A DNA stretch of 64,000 nucleotides from assembly GCA_965214205.1 (NCBI GenBank), contig OZ243941.1, positions 1,736,001-1,800,000 on the forward strand. Direction: 5' to 3'. The notes under the pieces are model-generated. The model made no database searches. It was not told where the DNA came from and saw only the letters and a program-made list of their open reading frames with translations. Position 1 is the stretch's first letter, and each line of letters opens with the position of its first letter. This document shows, in pieces, positions 44,044 to 52,365 of this stretch. The stretch is from G963663315 sp965214205 (lineage in GTDB: Bacteria; Pseudomonadota; Gammaproteobacteria; Arenicellales; Poriferihabitantaceae). A program made the translations under genes and the position numbers.

Positions 44044-44960
44044 CGGCTGCTATCCTTCGGATCGAGCGCGTCACGCAAGCCATCGCCCAGAAAGAAAAAC
44101 CCGGCGAGTGTGACGACGAAGAAAAACAGTGGGAACGCGAGTTGCCAAAGCGTGCCGTACTGCATTTGTGAGGCGCCACTGCTTAACAATGCGCCGAGTG
44201 AGGTATCAGGTTCCTGTACGCCGAGCCCCAGAAAGCTGATGAAACTTTCATAGATGATCATGTTTGGAACCAGCAGGGTAGCATAAACAATCGCGACTCC
44301 AAGAAGGTTCGGCACGATATGTCGCAGGATGATGGCGGTGGCTGAAACCCCGGTGACGACCGCATTTTCGACGAACTCCAGATTCTTGATATTGAGCGTC
44401 TGGCCGCGCACGATGCGAGCCATGTCCAGCCAGGAAACCAGCCCGATGGCAACGAATAAAAGAATGATGGAACGCCCGAATACCACCAGCATCAAGATCA
44501 GCACAAACATATAGGGAATCGACATCATAATATCGACGGCACGCATCATAACGCTATCGATCCGGCCACCAAAATAGCCTGCCACCGTACCGTAGAGTGT
44601 GCCGACTACGACTGCGATCAAGGCGCCGATAATGCCTACCATCAGCGATATTCGAGCGCCCATGGCGGTACGGACGAACAGGTCGCGCCCCAGCTCATCG
44701 GTGCCGAACCAGTGGCCGGTCGTCAACGAAGGATTGCCGACCGTCTGCACGTTGCCGAGAACATTCCAGTCAATCGCTTCATACGACCAGATCGACAGCC
44801 AGGGAGCGATGATGGCAAACAATCCGACCAGCAGCAGGGCCAGAAGGCTGAGCATGGCGGCGCGATTGCGCGAGAACCGGGTAATGGCGTCTTGCCACAG
44901 TGATCGCCCGGCTACGTGGGTCGACAGATCGGGCGCATGGATGCGTATCGATGCGTTCAA
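44040..44960 (-). CDS. oppC: Oligopeptide ABC importer permease OppC
   Basis: 306 residues with N-terminal cytoplasmic part, first span (AAMLSLLALLLVGLFAIIAPWL), HWFGTDELGRDLFVRTAMGARISL, and further spans. EAA-loop: EFVENAVVTGVSATAIILRHIVPN. It overlaps both neighbours by 4 bases. Confidence 0.92.
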   Translation of the reverse strand: MNASIRIHAPDLSTHVAGRSLWQDAITRFSRNRAAMLSLLALLLVGLFAIIAPWLSIWSYEAIDWNVLGNVQTVGNPSLTTGHWFGTDELGRDLFVRTAMGARISLMVGIIGALIAVVVGTLYGTVAGYFGGRIDSVMMRAVDIMMSIPYMFVLILMLVVFGRSIILLFVAIGLVSWLDMARIVRGQTLNIKNLEFVENAVVTGVSATAIILRHIVPNLLGVAIVYATLLVPNMIIYESFISFLGLGVQEPDTSLGALLSSGASQMQYGTLWQLAFPLFFFVVTLAGFFFLGDGLRDALDPKDSSR

Positions 44961-45880
44961 TAGCGGATCCTCGGATCGATCAGCGCGTAGGCTATATCCG
45001 CCAGCAGGTTGAATAGCACCGTCAACGTGCCGGCGAGAATCGTGATGCCCATGATCAGCGAATAATCCCGATTGATGGCGGCATTGACGAAGTACTGCCC
45101 GATGCCGCCGGTGGAGAAATACATGTCGATCACCACCGAGCCGGTGATCATGCCGACAAAAGTCGGGCTGAGATAGGAAATAACCGGCAGCATGGCCGGT
45201 TTCAGGGCATGTTTCAGGATTACCTGCCGTTGTGGCAATCCCTTGGCGCGCGCCGTCAGAATAAAATCGGAATTCAGGGTTTCCAGCATGGATGACCGGG
45301 TGATTCGTGCGATAGAAGCCATGAAACTGGTCGAGAGGGCGATCACCGGCATGATCAGGTAAGGTAGCTGCCCGCCTTGCCAGCCGCCGCCCGGCAGCCA
45401 GCCAAGCCAGAGGGTGAATATCAGTACCAGGATCGGCGCCATGACGAAATTGGGTAATACCTGTGCGCCGATGGATATACCGACCGCCAGATAATCGAGC
45501 CAGGAATTCTGGTTGACAGCCGCAGTTACGCCAAGCAGTGTTCCGGCAACAACGCTGACCACAAAAGCGAGCAAGCCGTAGGTTAGCGTCACCGGAAAGC
45601 CCTGCGCGATGATGTCATTGACTGAGCGGTCCTTGTAGATAAAGGAGGGGCCGAAGTCGAAGTCAATCACGATGCCGTAGATGTAGTTGAAAACCTGATG
45701 GAGAAACGGACGGTCAAGGCCGTATCTGGCCTCAATGTTGGCAAGGACTTCCGGTGGTAACGGGCGTTCACCGACGAAAGGACTGCCGGGGGCGGCATAC
45801 ATTAACAGGAATGAAAGGACGATCAGAACCAGGATGGTCGGCGCCGCGATCAGGAGCCGCCGTACAATCCAGAAGGTCAT
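44957..45880 (-). CDS. oppB: Oligopeptide ABC importer permease OppB
   Basis: 307 residues, first span LLIAAPTILVLIVLSFLLMY, then APGSPFVGERPLPPEVLANI, and five more spans. EAA-loop: DFILTARAKGLPQRQVILKHALKP. Close to E. coli OppB in length (306). It begins 19 bases after oppA. Confidence 0.93.
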   Translation of the reverse strand: MTFWIVRRLLIAAPTILVLIVLSFLLMYAAPGSPFVGERPLPPEVLANIEARYGLDRPFLHQVFNYIYGIVIDFDFGPSFIYKDRSVNDIIAQGFPVTLTYGLLAFVVSVVAGTLLGVTAAVNQNSWLDYLAVGISIGAQVLPNFVMAPILVLIFTLWLGWLPGGGWQGGQLPYLIMPVIALSTSFMASIARITRSSMLETLNSDFILTARAKGLPQRQVILKHALKPAMLPVISYLSPTFVGMITGSVVIDMYFSTGGIGQYFVNAAINRDYSLIMGITILAGTLTVLFNLLADIAYALIDPRIRY

Positions 45881-45899
45881 GGGTTTACCGATTCCGGTT

Positions 45900-47528
45900 T
45901 CAATTCGCGGAGCGCCAGAGATCTTTGGAATACCAGTTCTGCTGGACGTTGTCGTAGGGCCAACCCCTGATATCGGGCTTTAGCATAAAGACGCTGGTAT
46001 AGTGGTAGATCGGGATAATGGCCATGTCCTCGGCGATGATCGTTTCTACGCGATAATAATTAGGCCCGGGGTCGGTCAGTGTCCTGGATTCCTGCATCAG
46101 CGAATCGACTTGTGCATTGATGTAGCGTCCGTCGTTGGCGCCGGAGTCGCTGGTTAGCAGATCGAGGAAGGTTGATGCTTCGTTGTAATCACCGCACCAG
46201 CCAGCTCGCGCCAGGTCGAACTGCTGGTTGTCGCGGATGGACAGGTAGGTTTTCCACTCGTAGTTGATCAATTCGATCTCAACGCCGAGTTTCTGCTTCC
46301 ACATTTGCGCGGCGACAGTAGCCAGCTGTTTGTGTGATTCGGAAGTGTTATAGATCAGTTTCAGCTTCAACGGAGTGTCCGCGCCATAGCCGGCTTCTGT
46401 GATCAGTTTCCTGGCCTGTTCGTCCCGTTGCGCCTGAGTCAGGGTAGCATACGCGATGACCGGCGTTTCAAATCCGGCAGTGGCCCTGTGGGTAAAGTTA
46501 TAGGCGGGATATTGCCCGCCCTTGAGCACGGAATGAACCAGAATATTCCGGTCCAGCGCCCAGGATAACGCTTTGCGCACGCGCACATCGGCAAGCGCCG
46601 GGTTTGCGTTGCCGGTATGGTTGATAATGTAGTAATAGGTACACAGAAGCGGAGCGGAAGTGGCTTCATAGGGGTATTGATCCTTGAGATTCGGGTACTG
46701 ACCGGCGGGCGCCTCTGTGCGGTCCAGTTCACCGGCCAGATACCGTGTCAACGCCTGATTTTCGTCATTGATCACCTGCCCGGTCACCTTCTCGATAATG
46801 GTCGCCTGATTGTTCCAGTACATCGGGTTGCGCTGGCGTGAATGGTATTCATTCAGCACGTACTCGGTCAGGACATAAGCCCCGTTCGATACCAGATTGC
46901 CGGGTCGGGTCCAGTCCGTTCCATGGGTCTCGATGGTCGGTCGATGCACCGGGAAAAAGGTCGCATAAGTCGTCATTGCCGGGAAATAGGGCAGTGATTT
47001 CTCCAGACGCACTTGCAGTGTATGGTCATCCAGCGCCTTGACGCCGAGTTCAGATGGAGGTTTTTCTCCGGCAATAATCGCCGCCGCATTGACGATTGCG
47101 CTCAACTCGACATACCACGCATAAGGGGAGGCTGTAGCCGGGTCAACCGCCCGCCGCCAGGCATACACAAAGTCAGCGGCGGTTACCGGGTCTCCGTTCG
47201 ACCATTTCGCGTTCTCTCTGAGATGGAAAGTCCAGGTGCGATTCAAGTCCGAGCCGATGAATTGTTCGGCGACTCCGGGAGCCAGTCCGCCATCGGAATC
47301 CTGGGTCAACAGTCCTTCAAACAGATCACGCAACACATCAAACCCTGCTGAGTCCTGGTTCAACTGTGGGTCAAAAGTCGGAATCTCATCCAGCAGGCGG
47401 TAGGTGAAAGTCTGATTATCCGGGAGAGGTTCGCCGGTAACCGGGTGGGAGGCCGTGGCGTGGGCAACGCTCCCGCCGGAAAAGATAAAAACCGACCCGA
47501 TCAGGAGGCTTGTGATTTTCAGTTTCAT
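45900..47528 (-). CDS. oppA: Oligopeptide-binding protein OppA
   Basis: 542 residues from ATG 47528; a TTG 14 codons earlier is the other option. Signal peptide: LKITSLLIGSVFIFSGGSVAHA. The mature protein follows E. coli OppA closely, for example RDLFEGLLTQDSDGGLAPGV, DFVYAWRRAVDPATASPYAWY, LCTYYYIINHTGNANPALAD, and DLARAGWCGDYNEASTFLDL. It should deliver oligopeptides to OppBC. No terminator hairpin is evident between it and oppB. Confidence 0.94.
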   Translation of the reverse strand: MKLKITSLLIGSVFIFSGGSVAHATASHPVTGEPLPDNQTFTYRLLDEIPTFDPQLNQDSAGFDVLRDLFEGLLTQDSDGGLAPGVAEQFIGSDLNRTWTFHLRENAKWSNGDPVTAADFVYAWRRAVDPATASPYAWYVELSAIVNAAAIIAGEKPPSELGVKALDDHTLQVRLEKSLPYFPAMTTYATFFPVHRPTIETHGTDWTRPGNLVSNGAYVLTEYVLNEYHSRQRNPMYWNNQATIIEKVTGQVINDENQALTRYLAGELDRTEAPAGQYPNLKDQYPYEATSAPLLCTYYYIINHTGNANPALADVRVRKALSWALDRNILVHSVLKGGQYPAYNFTHRATAGFETPVIAYATLTQAQRDEQARKLITEAGYGADTPLKLKLIYNTSESHKQLATVAAQMWKQKLGVEIELINYEWKTYLSIRDNQQFDLARAGWCGDYNEASTFLDLLTSDSGANDGRYINAQVDSLMQESRTLTDPGPNYYRVETIIAEDMAIIPIYHYTSVFMLKPDIRGWPYDNVQQNWYSKDLWRSAN

Positions 47529-47570
47529 CAGTTCTTTAGTTCTTTGGGCGGAGGTTGCCTGGTTCTTCAA

Positions 47571-48029
47571 CTAGAGTCTGTGCAGGGGGATTGCGGTGGT
47601 GTATTTGATTTGTTCCATCGCAAAATTTGAGCTGACATCATTGATATCCACCTGTTCGATCAGCCGTTGATAAAACCGGTCGTAGGCTTTCATATCGGTG
47701 ACCACCACACGCATCAGGTAATCCACTTCACCGCTCATGCGATAGAATTCAACCACTTCTGGCATATTATTCACGACCTTTGAAAACTTCCTGAACCAGG
47801 CGACGTTATGTTGGTTGGTGCGGATAGACACGAATACATCCATATTGCGGTCCAGTTTTTCCCGATTGAGCAAGGCCACCCGCTTGCCGATCACGCCGGA
47901 ATTTTCCAGCATCTGTATCCGGCGCCAGCAAGGTGTTTTACTCAGGTTCACCTTTTCGGAAATTTCCGCCGTTGTCATGCTCGCGTCATGCTGCAAGCAG
48001 TCCAGGATTTTTATATCTATCTGATCCAC
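47571..48029 (-). CDS. Lrp/AsnC-family transcriptional regulator
   Basis: 152 residues from GTG 48029, which has GGAG eight bases upstream and gives the family start MDQIDIKILDCLQHDA. An upstream ATG (48062) lacks a ribosome site. Winged helix: MTTAEISEKVNLSKTPCWRR (helix-turn-helix) then MLENSGVI; C-terminal RAM domain: VEFYRMSGEVDYLMRVVVTD. It lies 43 bases upstream of oppA in the same direction, so it probably controls the opp operon in response to an amino acid. Confidence 0.93.
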   Translation of the reverse strand: MDQIDIKILDCLQHDASMTTAEISEKVNLSKTPCWRRIQMLENSGVIGKRVALLNREKLDRNMDVFVSIRTNQHNVAWFRKFSKVVNNMPEVVEFYRMSGEVDYLMRVVVTDMKAYDRFYQRLIEQVDINDVSSNFAMEQIKYTTAIPLHRL

Positions 48030-48077
48030 ACCCTGATCTCCATTGTGATAGTTATGTAACATATTGATATTAACACT

Positions 48078-48106
48078 AATTTAACTAAAGTCCAGAATAT
48101 TGTCAA
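48078..48106 (-). promoter_or_regulatory. Promoter candidate of the Lrp-type regulator
   Basis: Minus strand TTGACA (48106-48101) and TAAATT (48083-48078), 17 bases apart. Start near 48071 gives a 42-base leader to GTG 48029. The -35 box coincides with that of the tRNA promoter on the other strand. Confidence 0.6.
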
Positions 48107-48127
48107 AATACGGAATAGCGCTATACT
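48100..48127 (+). promoter_or_regulatory. Promoter candidate of the intron-bearing tRNA-Arg
   Basis: TTGTCA (48100-48105) and TATACT (48122-48127), 16 bases apart, with start expected about 4 bases before the tRNA 5' end. The -35 overlaps the TTGACA of the divergent regulator gene by five bases. Confidence 0.6.
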
Positions 48128-48137
48128 CCGGGTTGAC

Positions 48138-48457
48138 GCCTTCGTAGCTCAGGGGATAGAGCGATCGCCTCCTGATTGCGGAGAATTGGGCGCCGGAGCG
48201 GGAAACCCTCCGCGTGAATCTGCTCAAATTCGGTGAAACCTGCCCGACATTGTCGGTGGCAATACCGAGCAAAGCCCGTTAACCCGGGAATGTGTAGAGA
48301 CTTGACGGGCAGCGCCTTGGGTCCCCCATGGTGAAGATAAAGTCCAGACCACAAACTCCGCGATATTGTACGGCGCTGTTACAGTGAAACGGAGGTAGCG
48401 AAAGCTATAGTGGTACGAAGCGATAGGTCGCAGGTTCGAATCCTGCCGAGGGCGCCA
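48138..48457 (+). tRNA. tRNA-Arg(CCU), split by a group I intron
   Basis: Exons 48138-48173 and 48418-48457 join to a 76-nt tRNA with encoded CCA. Acceptor GCCTTCG pairs with CGAGGGC (one U-G pair), D stem GCTC/GAGC, anticodon stem ATCGC/GCGAT, T stem GCAGG/CCTGC with loop TTCGAAT. The seven-base anticodon loop after splicing is CTCCTAA, anticodon CCU, which reads the AGG codon. The intron interrupts the loop right after the third anticodon base. Without splicing there would be no tRNA, so intron removal is needed unless another gene covers AGG. Confidence 0.93.
48174..48417 (+). ncRNA. Group I self-splicing intron (Azoarcus/IC3-like) in tRNA-Arg(CCU)
   Basis: 244 nt with no reading frame for a homing endonuclease. 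The 5' exon ends in U (48173) and the intron ends in G (48417), as group I splicing needs. The guide GGG (48188-48190) pairs with exon CCU, the last pair being U-G, and is directly followed by P2 (CGCCGGAG...CTCCGCG) with loop CGGGAAACC, as in the Azoarcus tRNA-Ile intron. Core pieces follow in order: AAATTCGGTGAAACCT, GGCAATACCGAGC, GTGTAGAGACTTGACGGGC, ATGGTGAAGATAAAGTCCAG, and a P9 hairpin with a GAAA loop (GGTAGCGAAAGCTA). IC3 introns in tRNA-Arg(CCU) are known from Agrobacterium (about 249 nt). Confidence 0.92.
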
Positions 48458-48518
48458 TTTATTAGCAGGTGGTACGCGGGGGTTGTAAATTACAAATTTG
48501 TTATATAGACTACCTGTC

Positions 48519-48632
48519 ATGAACAAGGCAACTGTGAAAACCGGTCACTTTTCTACAGCCGCAATGGCTGGTGGTGATTCTGTTGTGTTGTCTCTTCTGC
48601 CTGCACTGCTACTGCGCCCGCTGGCGCATTAA
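48519..48632 (+). promoter_or_regulatory. Leucine-rich leader peptide upstream of leuA (leuL-like)
   Basis: ATG 48519 opens a 37-codon frame ending LSLLPALLLRPLAH, seven leucines in the last fourteen residues, and stops at 48632, about 90 bases before leuA. This is the pattern of leu operon attenuation leaders, where ribosome stalling at Leu codons senses leucine. A GCCGCC/GGCGG hairpin (48663-48677) follows, but I see no T-run, so the anti-terminator/terminator pair is not resolved. No clear ribosome site precedes the ATG; TATAGA at 48504-48509 could be the -10, which would make the message nearly leaderless. Confidence 0.55.
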
Positions 48633-48723
48633 ATACTTCCCCCTTATCCGTTGAATACCCGAAGCCGCCTGCAAGGCGGAATCGGCGATGACATTAAAGA
48701 TACCAGTCAAAACAGGCAAAGCA

Positions 48724-50268
48724 ATGAAAGACAAATTGATCATATTCGATACGACCTTGAGGGATGGCGAGCAGAGTCCGGGCGCCTCCATGACCCAGGA
48801 AGAAAAGATTCGTATCGCTCAACTGCTCGAAAAAATGAAGGTGGACGTGATCGAGGCGGGCTTCCCGGCTGCCAGTCCCGGAGATTTCAGCGCGGTGCGG
48901 GCGATTGCGGAGCTGGTCAGGGAAAGTACGGTATGCGGTCTGGCCAGAGCCAACCAAAAAGATGTCGAAAGGGCGGGGGAGGCTTTGAAGCCGGCCGTAT
49001 CCGGTCGTATCCATACATTCATCGCCACGTCTCCGATTCACATGGAGCACAAGTTGAGAATGACCCCGGATCAGGTTGTGGAGCATGCCGTCGCCGCGGT
49101 GACTCAGGCCAGGGGTTATACGGATAATGTGGAATTTTCTCCGGAGGACGCTGGCCGCTCCGGGTTTGATTTCCTGTGCCGGATCATTGAAAAGGTCATT
49201 GACGCGGGAGCCGGCACGATCAATATCCCGGATACTGTGGGCTACAATCTTCCTTCCCAGTTCGGCGAATTGATCAGGCGGTTGATTGAGGCGATACCGA
49301 ATTCTGATAAAGCCGTCTTCTCGGTCCATTGTCATAATGACCTTGGTCTGGCGGTGGCGAATTCCCTGTCCGCGGTTATGGCGGGCGCCCGGCAGGTGGA
49401 GTGTACGGTCAACGGATTGGGAGAAAGGGCGGGTAACGCTTCTCTGGAAGAAATCGTCATGGCGGTCAGAACTCGTCAGGATGAATTCGATTGCGATACG
49501 GAAATTGATACCACTCAAATCGTTCCGGCGAGCCGCCTGGTGTCGGGTATTACCGGATTCCCGGTACAGCCGAACAAGGCGATTGTCGGCGCCAACGCGT
49601 TTGCCCATGAGGCCGGCATCCATCAGGACGGGGTGATCAAGGCCCGGGAAACCTACGAAATCATGTCGGCTGAAGATGTCGGCTGGAGATCCAATCGTAT
49701 GGTTCTTGGCAAACACTCAGGACGAAACGCGGTTACACAGAGACTGAAGGCATTGGGATTCGAGTTTGACGCCGCTCAGGTCAATCAGATATTTGACCGA
49801 TTCAAGGAGATGGCGGACCGGAAGCATGAGATTTTTGATGACGACCTCAAGGTTCTGGTGGCCGAGTCCGATAGCGTGACCGAGAACGAGAAATATTCGA
49901 TAGCGCATGTGCGGGTCAGTTCAGAAACCGGCAGGAAGCCGAGTTCAACGGTTTCTCTGGAGGTTGATGGCGAGAGGTTCAGCGCGACGGATACGGGAAA
50001 CGGGGTGGTGGACGCCACCTTTCAGGCGATTGACCGGATTGTACGTTCCGGCAGTACGCTGAAACTGTATTCGGTCAACAGCATTACCAGCGGAACCGAC
50101 GCGCAGGGTGAGGTCAGTGTGCGCCTGGAGAAAGACGGGGTGATTGTGAACGGGCATGGCGTGGACCTTGACATTATCATCGCTTCGGCCAAGGCGTATA
50201 TCAACGCGCTGAACAAACTTGAGGTCGGCGATTTTCGCGTGCATCCCCAACTCTCGGCGGCCATTTGA
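48724..50268 (+). CDS. leuA: 2-isopropylmalate synthase
   Basis: Condenses acetyl-CoA and 2-oxoisovalerate, the committed step to leucine. 514 residues from ATG 48724, where the protein aligns with E. coli LeuA (IIFDTTLRDGEQSPGASM); ATG 48688 would add 12 residues. Visible: DTTLRDGEQ metal site, HTFIATSPIHMEHKLR, SVHCHNDLGLAVANS with the metal-binding histidines, NGLGERAGNASLEE, FAHEAGIHQDGV, and a C-terminal regulatory domain (from ~395) that binds leucine. leuBCD are not adjacent. Confidence 0.96.
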   Translation: MKDKLIIFDTTLRDGEQSPGASMTQEEKIRIAQLLEKMKVDVIEAGFPAASPGDFSAVRAIAELVRESTVCGLARANQKDVERAGEALKPAVSGRIHTFIATSPIHMEHKLRMTPDQVVEHAVAAVTQARGYTDNVEFSPEDAGRSGFDFLCRIIEKVIDAGAGTINIPDTVGYNLPSQFGELIRRLIEAIPNSDKAVFSVHCHNDLGLAVANSLSAVMAGARQVECTVNGLGERAGNASLEEIVMAVRTRQDEFDCDTEIDTTQIVPASRLVSGITGFPVQPNKAIVGANAFAHEAGIHQDGVIKARETYEIMSAEDVGWRSNRMVLGKHSGRNAVTQRLKALGFEFDAAQVNQIFDRFKEMADRKHEIFDDDLKVLVAESDSVTENEKYSIAHVRVSSETGRKPSSTVSLEVDGERFSATDTGNGVVDATFQAIDRIVRSGSTLKLYSVNSITSGTDAQGEVSVRLEKDGVIVNGHGVDLDIIIASAKAYINALNKLEVGDFRVHPQLSAAI

Positions 50269-50272
50269 TTCG

Positions 50273-51043
50273 ATGGCAGAGTTGGATGACCGCCAGGTCG
50301 AGATTCTTGATAAGATCGGAATCGAACTCTGGCGGCGCCGGGAGACGCGGCTGGAACTCCAGTCGAAACCTGAAGTTACAGAGCCGGACGTCACAGAACC
50401 CGCAGTCATAGACGAAATTTCCGCCGCTCCCGCTTCCGGCAGTGACGGCCCCGCTGCCGAACCGGACACGGGCGACCCAACCGAAAGACTGCGGCAACTG
50501 GCGGAAACCATCTGCGAGTGCCGTAAATGTCCATTGCATCTGACCCGCACAAAGGCGGTTCCCGGCGTCGGCAGCGCTTTCGCCAGATGGATGTTCGTGG
50601 GTGAGGCGCCGGGCCAGAACGAGGATTTGCAGGGACTGCCGTTTGTTGGACGCGCGGGCCAGCTTCTGGACGCGATGATCGCGGCGTTGAAGATGGCGCG
50701 GGAAGATGTGTTTATCGCGAACGTGATCAAATGCCGGCCTCCGAATAACCGCAACCCGATCGCTGAGGAGACCGACCAGTGCGAACCCTACTTGCACAGG
50801 CAACTGGCGATCATCAGACCGTCCATCATTGTAGCTCTCGGAGCGGTCAGCGCCCAATCGCTGCTGAAAACCAGCGAACCGATCAGTCGGCTTCGCGGCC
50901 AGGTATTTCAGTACGGGGAACCCGGCATTCCCCTGATTCCAACCTATCATCCGGCTTATCTGCTGCGAAGTCCGATGCAGAAAAAGAAGGCATGGGAGGA
51001 CCTGCTGCTCGCCCGTTCCGTGGTCAGGAAGACAGGCCAATAA
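50273..51043 (+). CDS. Family 4 uracil-DNA glycosylase (iron-sulfur type)
   Basis: Excises uracil from DNA. 256 residues from ATG 50273, 4 bases after leuA. The first ~80 residues are a variable acidic/proline linker often seen in this type. The catalytic domain starts with a C-x2-C pair (CRKC), then GEAPGQNEDLQGLPFVGRAG, the family 4 active-site motif, NVIKCRPPNNRNP with a third cluster cysteine, and the HPAYLL motif in the C-terminal part. Its 3' end overlaps mltD tail to tail by 20 bases. Confidence 0.92.
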   Translation: MAELDDRQVEILDKIGIELWRRRETRLELQSKPEVTEPDVTEPAVIDEISAAPASGSDGPAAEPDTGDPTERLRQLAETICECRKCPLHLTRTKAVPGVGSAFARWMFVGEAPGQNEDLQGLPFVGRAGQLLDAMIAALKMAREDVFIANVIKCRPPNNRNPIAEETDQCEPYLHRQLAIIRPSIIVALGAVSAQSLLKTSEPISRLRGQVFQYGEPGIPLIPTYHPAYLLRSPMQKKKAWEDLLLARSVVRKTGQ

Positions 51044-52286
51044 TAAGCTGTTGTCCGGGAAATAACAGATTGTCCTTGAGCAGGTTGTTCCAGCTTAAAA
51101 GCTGCGCCACCGAGGTATCCGCTTTCCTGGAAATTTTCCACAGGGAATCGCCCGGTTGTACGGTGTAGAACACATAGCCGTCCTGAATGGTGATTTTGTC
51201 GGGGAATTTACCTGTATACCGCGATTCTCCGGCGCTGACCGGAATTTCCAGTACCTGCCCGACCTGGATCAGGCTGGAGGAAAGTCCGTTGGTAACCATG
51301 ATCAAGTTGACTGTGGCTTGATATTTTTCCGCAATCAACCACAGGGACTCCCCTTTCTTGACATGATGGCGCTCCCAGCGCAATTTTTGCCGATGGCTCA
51401 GTCCGTCCAGCTTTGCGAGTAATTGAGCGGCCATGTCGGCGGGCAGAACGATCAGATGCGGTCCATCGGGAGGAGTGACGCCGAGCTTGTAACCCATATT
51501 GAAATACCGGAGTTCTTCCCCGGAGGCCGGGATCAGGGATGCGGCGACGTTCAGGTCGGTCTGGGTCTGCGCGTCGATGATCGCCAGAGTCTGTCTGTTC
51601 GGGATCGGGGGCAGTCTGATCCCGAATTTATCCGGTTGAAGGACCATGTCCCGAACCGCGAACAACCTGGGCAGGTAGTCCCGGGTTTCCCGGCGCAGTT
51701 TCAGATGCGTATAACCGGTTGGCTTGCCAGCCTTTCGATTGTCACGAATGGCCTTGCGTACCGTGCCTTCACCGGCGTTGTAGGCGGCAAAGACATGTTC
51801 CCAGTTCTGATCGAACTCATCCGAGAGATATTCCAGATAATCCAGCGCGCCCCGGGTGGACTGAACCAGGTCGCGACGGCCATCCATCCATAAGTCCTGC
51901 CGCAGGCCATAATGTCTTGCAGTGGGGGCGACGATTTGCCACATGCCGACCGCCTTTGATCGGGATTCCGCGTCTGGCCGATAGGCGCTTTCAATGGCCG
52001 GGAGCAGGACAATCTCCGCCGGCATTCCTCTTTTTTGCACCTGCTCCAGTATATAAGGCATGAACCAGTAGCCGCGGCCACCAATCCGGTTAAAATATTC
52101 CTGTTTGGCGTAAGATTGTTTGTAGCGGCTGAATCCGGGGTCGGACGCCCCGGAATACTCAAGGCTGAACTGACTCCTCAATTCCAGCCAGAAATCGTCT
52201 GTCTGCCCAGCCATGACAAAGGGGATGCCACAACCCCCGAGCAGGGCCAGGACAAGCAGAATCGCCAGGTATTCCAGATGTCTCAT
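51024..52286 (-). CDS. mltD: Membrane-bound lytic murein transglycosylase D
   Basis: Lipoprotein that cleaves peptidoglycan glycan strands. 420 residues from ATG 52286. Lipobox LLGGC at about 16-20; SLT domain with catalytic glutamate in PAIESAYRPDA and AVGMWQIVAPTA, AAYNAGEGTV; two C-terminal LysM domains (HHVKKGESLWLIAEKY, YTVQPGDSLWKISRK) that bind peptidoglycan. E. coli MltD is 452 residues with two LysM domains. Confidence 0.95.
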   Translation of the reverse strand: MRHLEYLAILLVLALLGGCGIPFVMAGQTDDFWLELRSQFSLEYSGASDPGFSRYKQSYAKQEYFNRIGGRGYWFMPYILEQVQKRGMPAEIVLLPAIESAYRPDAESRSKAVGMWQIVAPTARHYGLRQDLWMDGRRDLVQSTRGALDYLEYLSDEFDQNWEHVFAAYNAGEGTVRKAIRDNRKAGKPTGYTHLKLRRETRDYLPRLFAVRDMVLQPDKFGIRLPPIPNRQTLAIIDAQTQTDLNVAASLIPASGEELRYFNMGYKLGVTPPDGPHLIVLPADMAAQLLAKLDGLSHRQKLRWERHHVKKGESLWLIAEKYQATVNLIMVTNGLSSSLIQVGQVLEIPVSAGESRYTGKFPDKITIQDGYVFYTVQPGDSLWKISRKADTSVAQLLSWNNLLKDNLLFPGQQLIIGLSS

Positions 52287-52365
52287 CACAACCAAATGTT
52301 ATGTTCTGGTATAATTATAGTCAACATCAGATGTATGAAACGGGATCACCAGCTTGAGAAATTCA

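Noticed and set aside
48121..48526. Reading frames across the tRNA intron as a homing endonuclease
   Set aside because: Only short minus-strand frames with no LAGLIDADG, GIY-YIG or HNH motif; the intron is fully used by ribozyme core elements.
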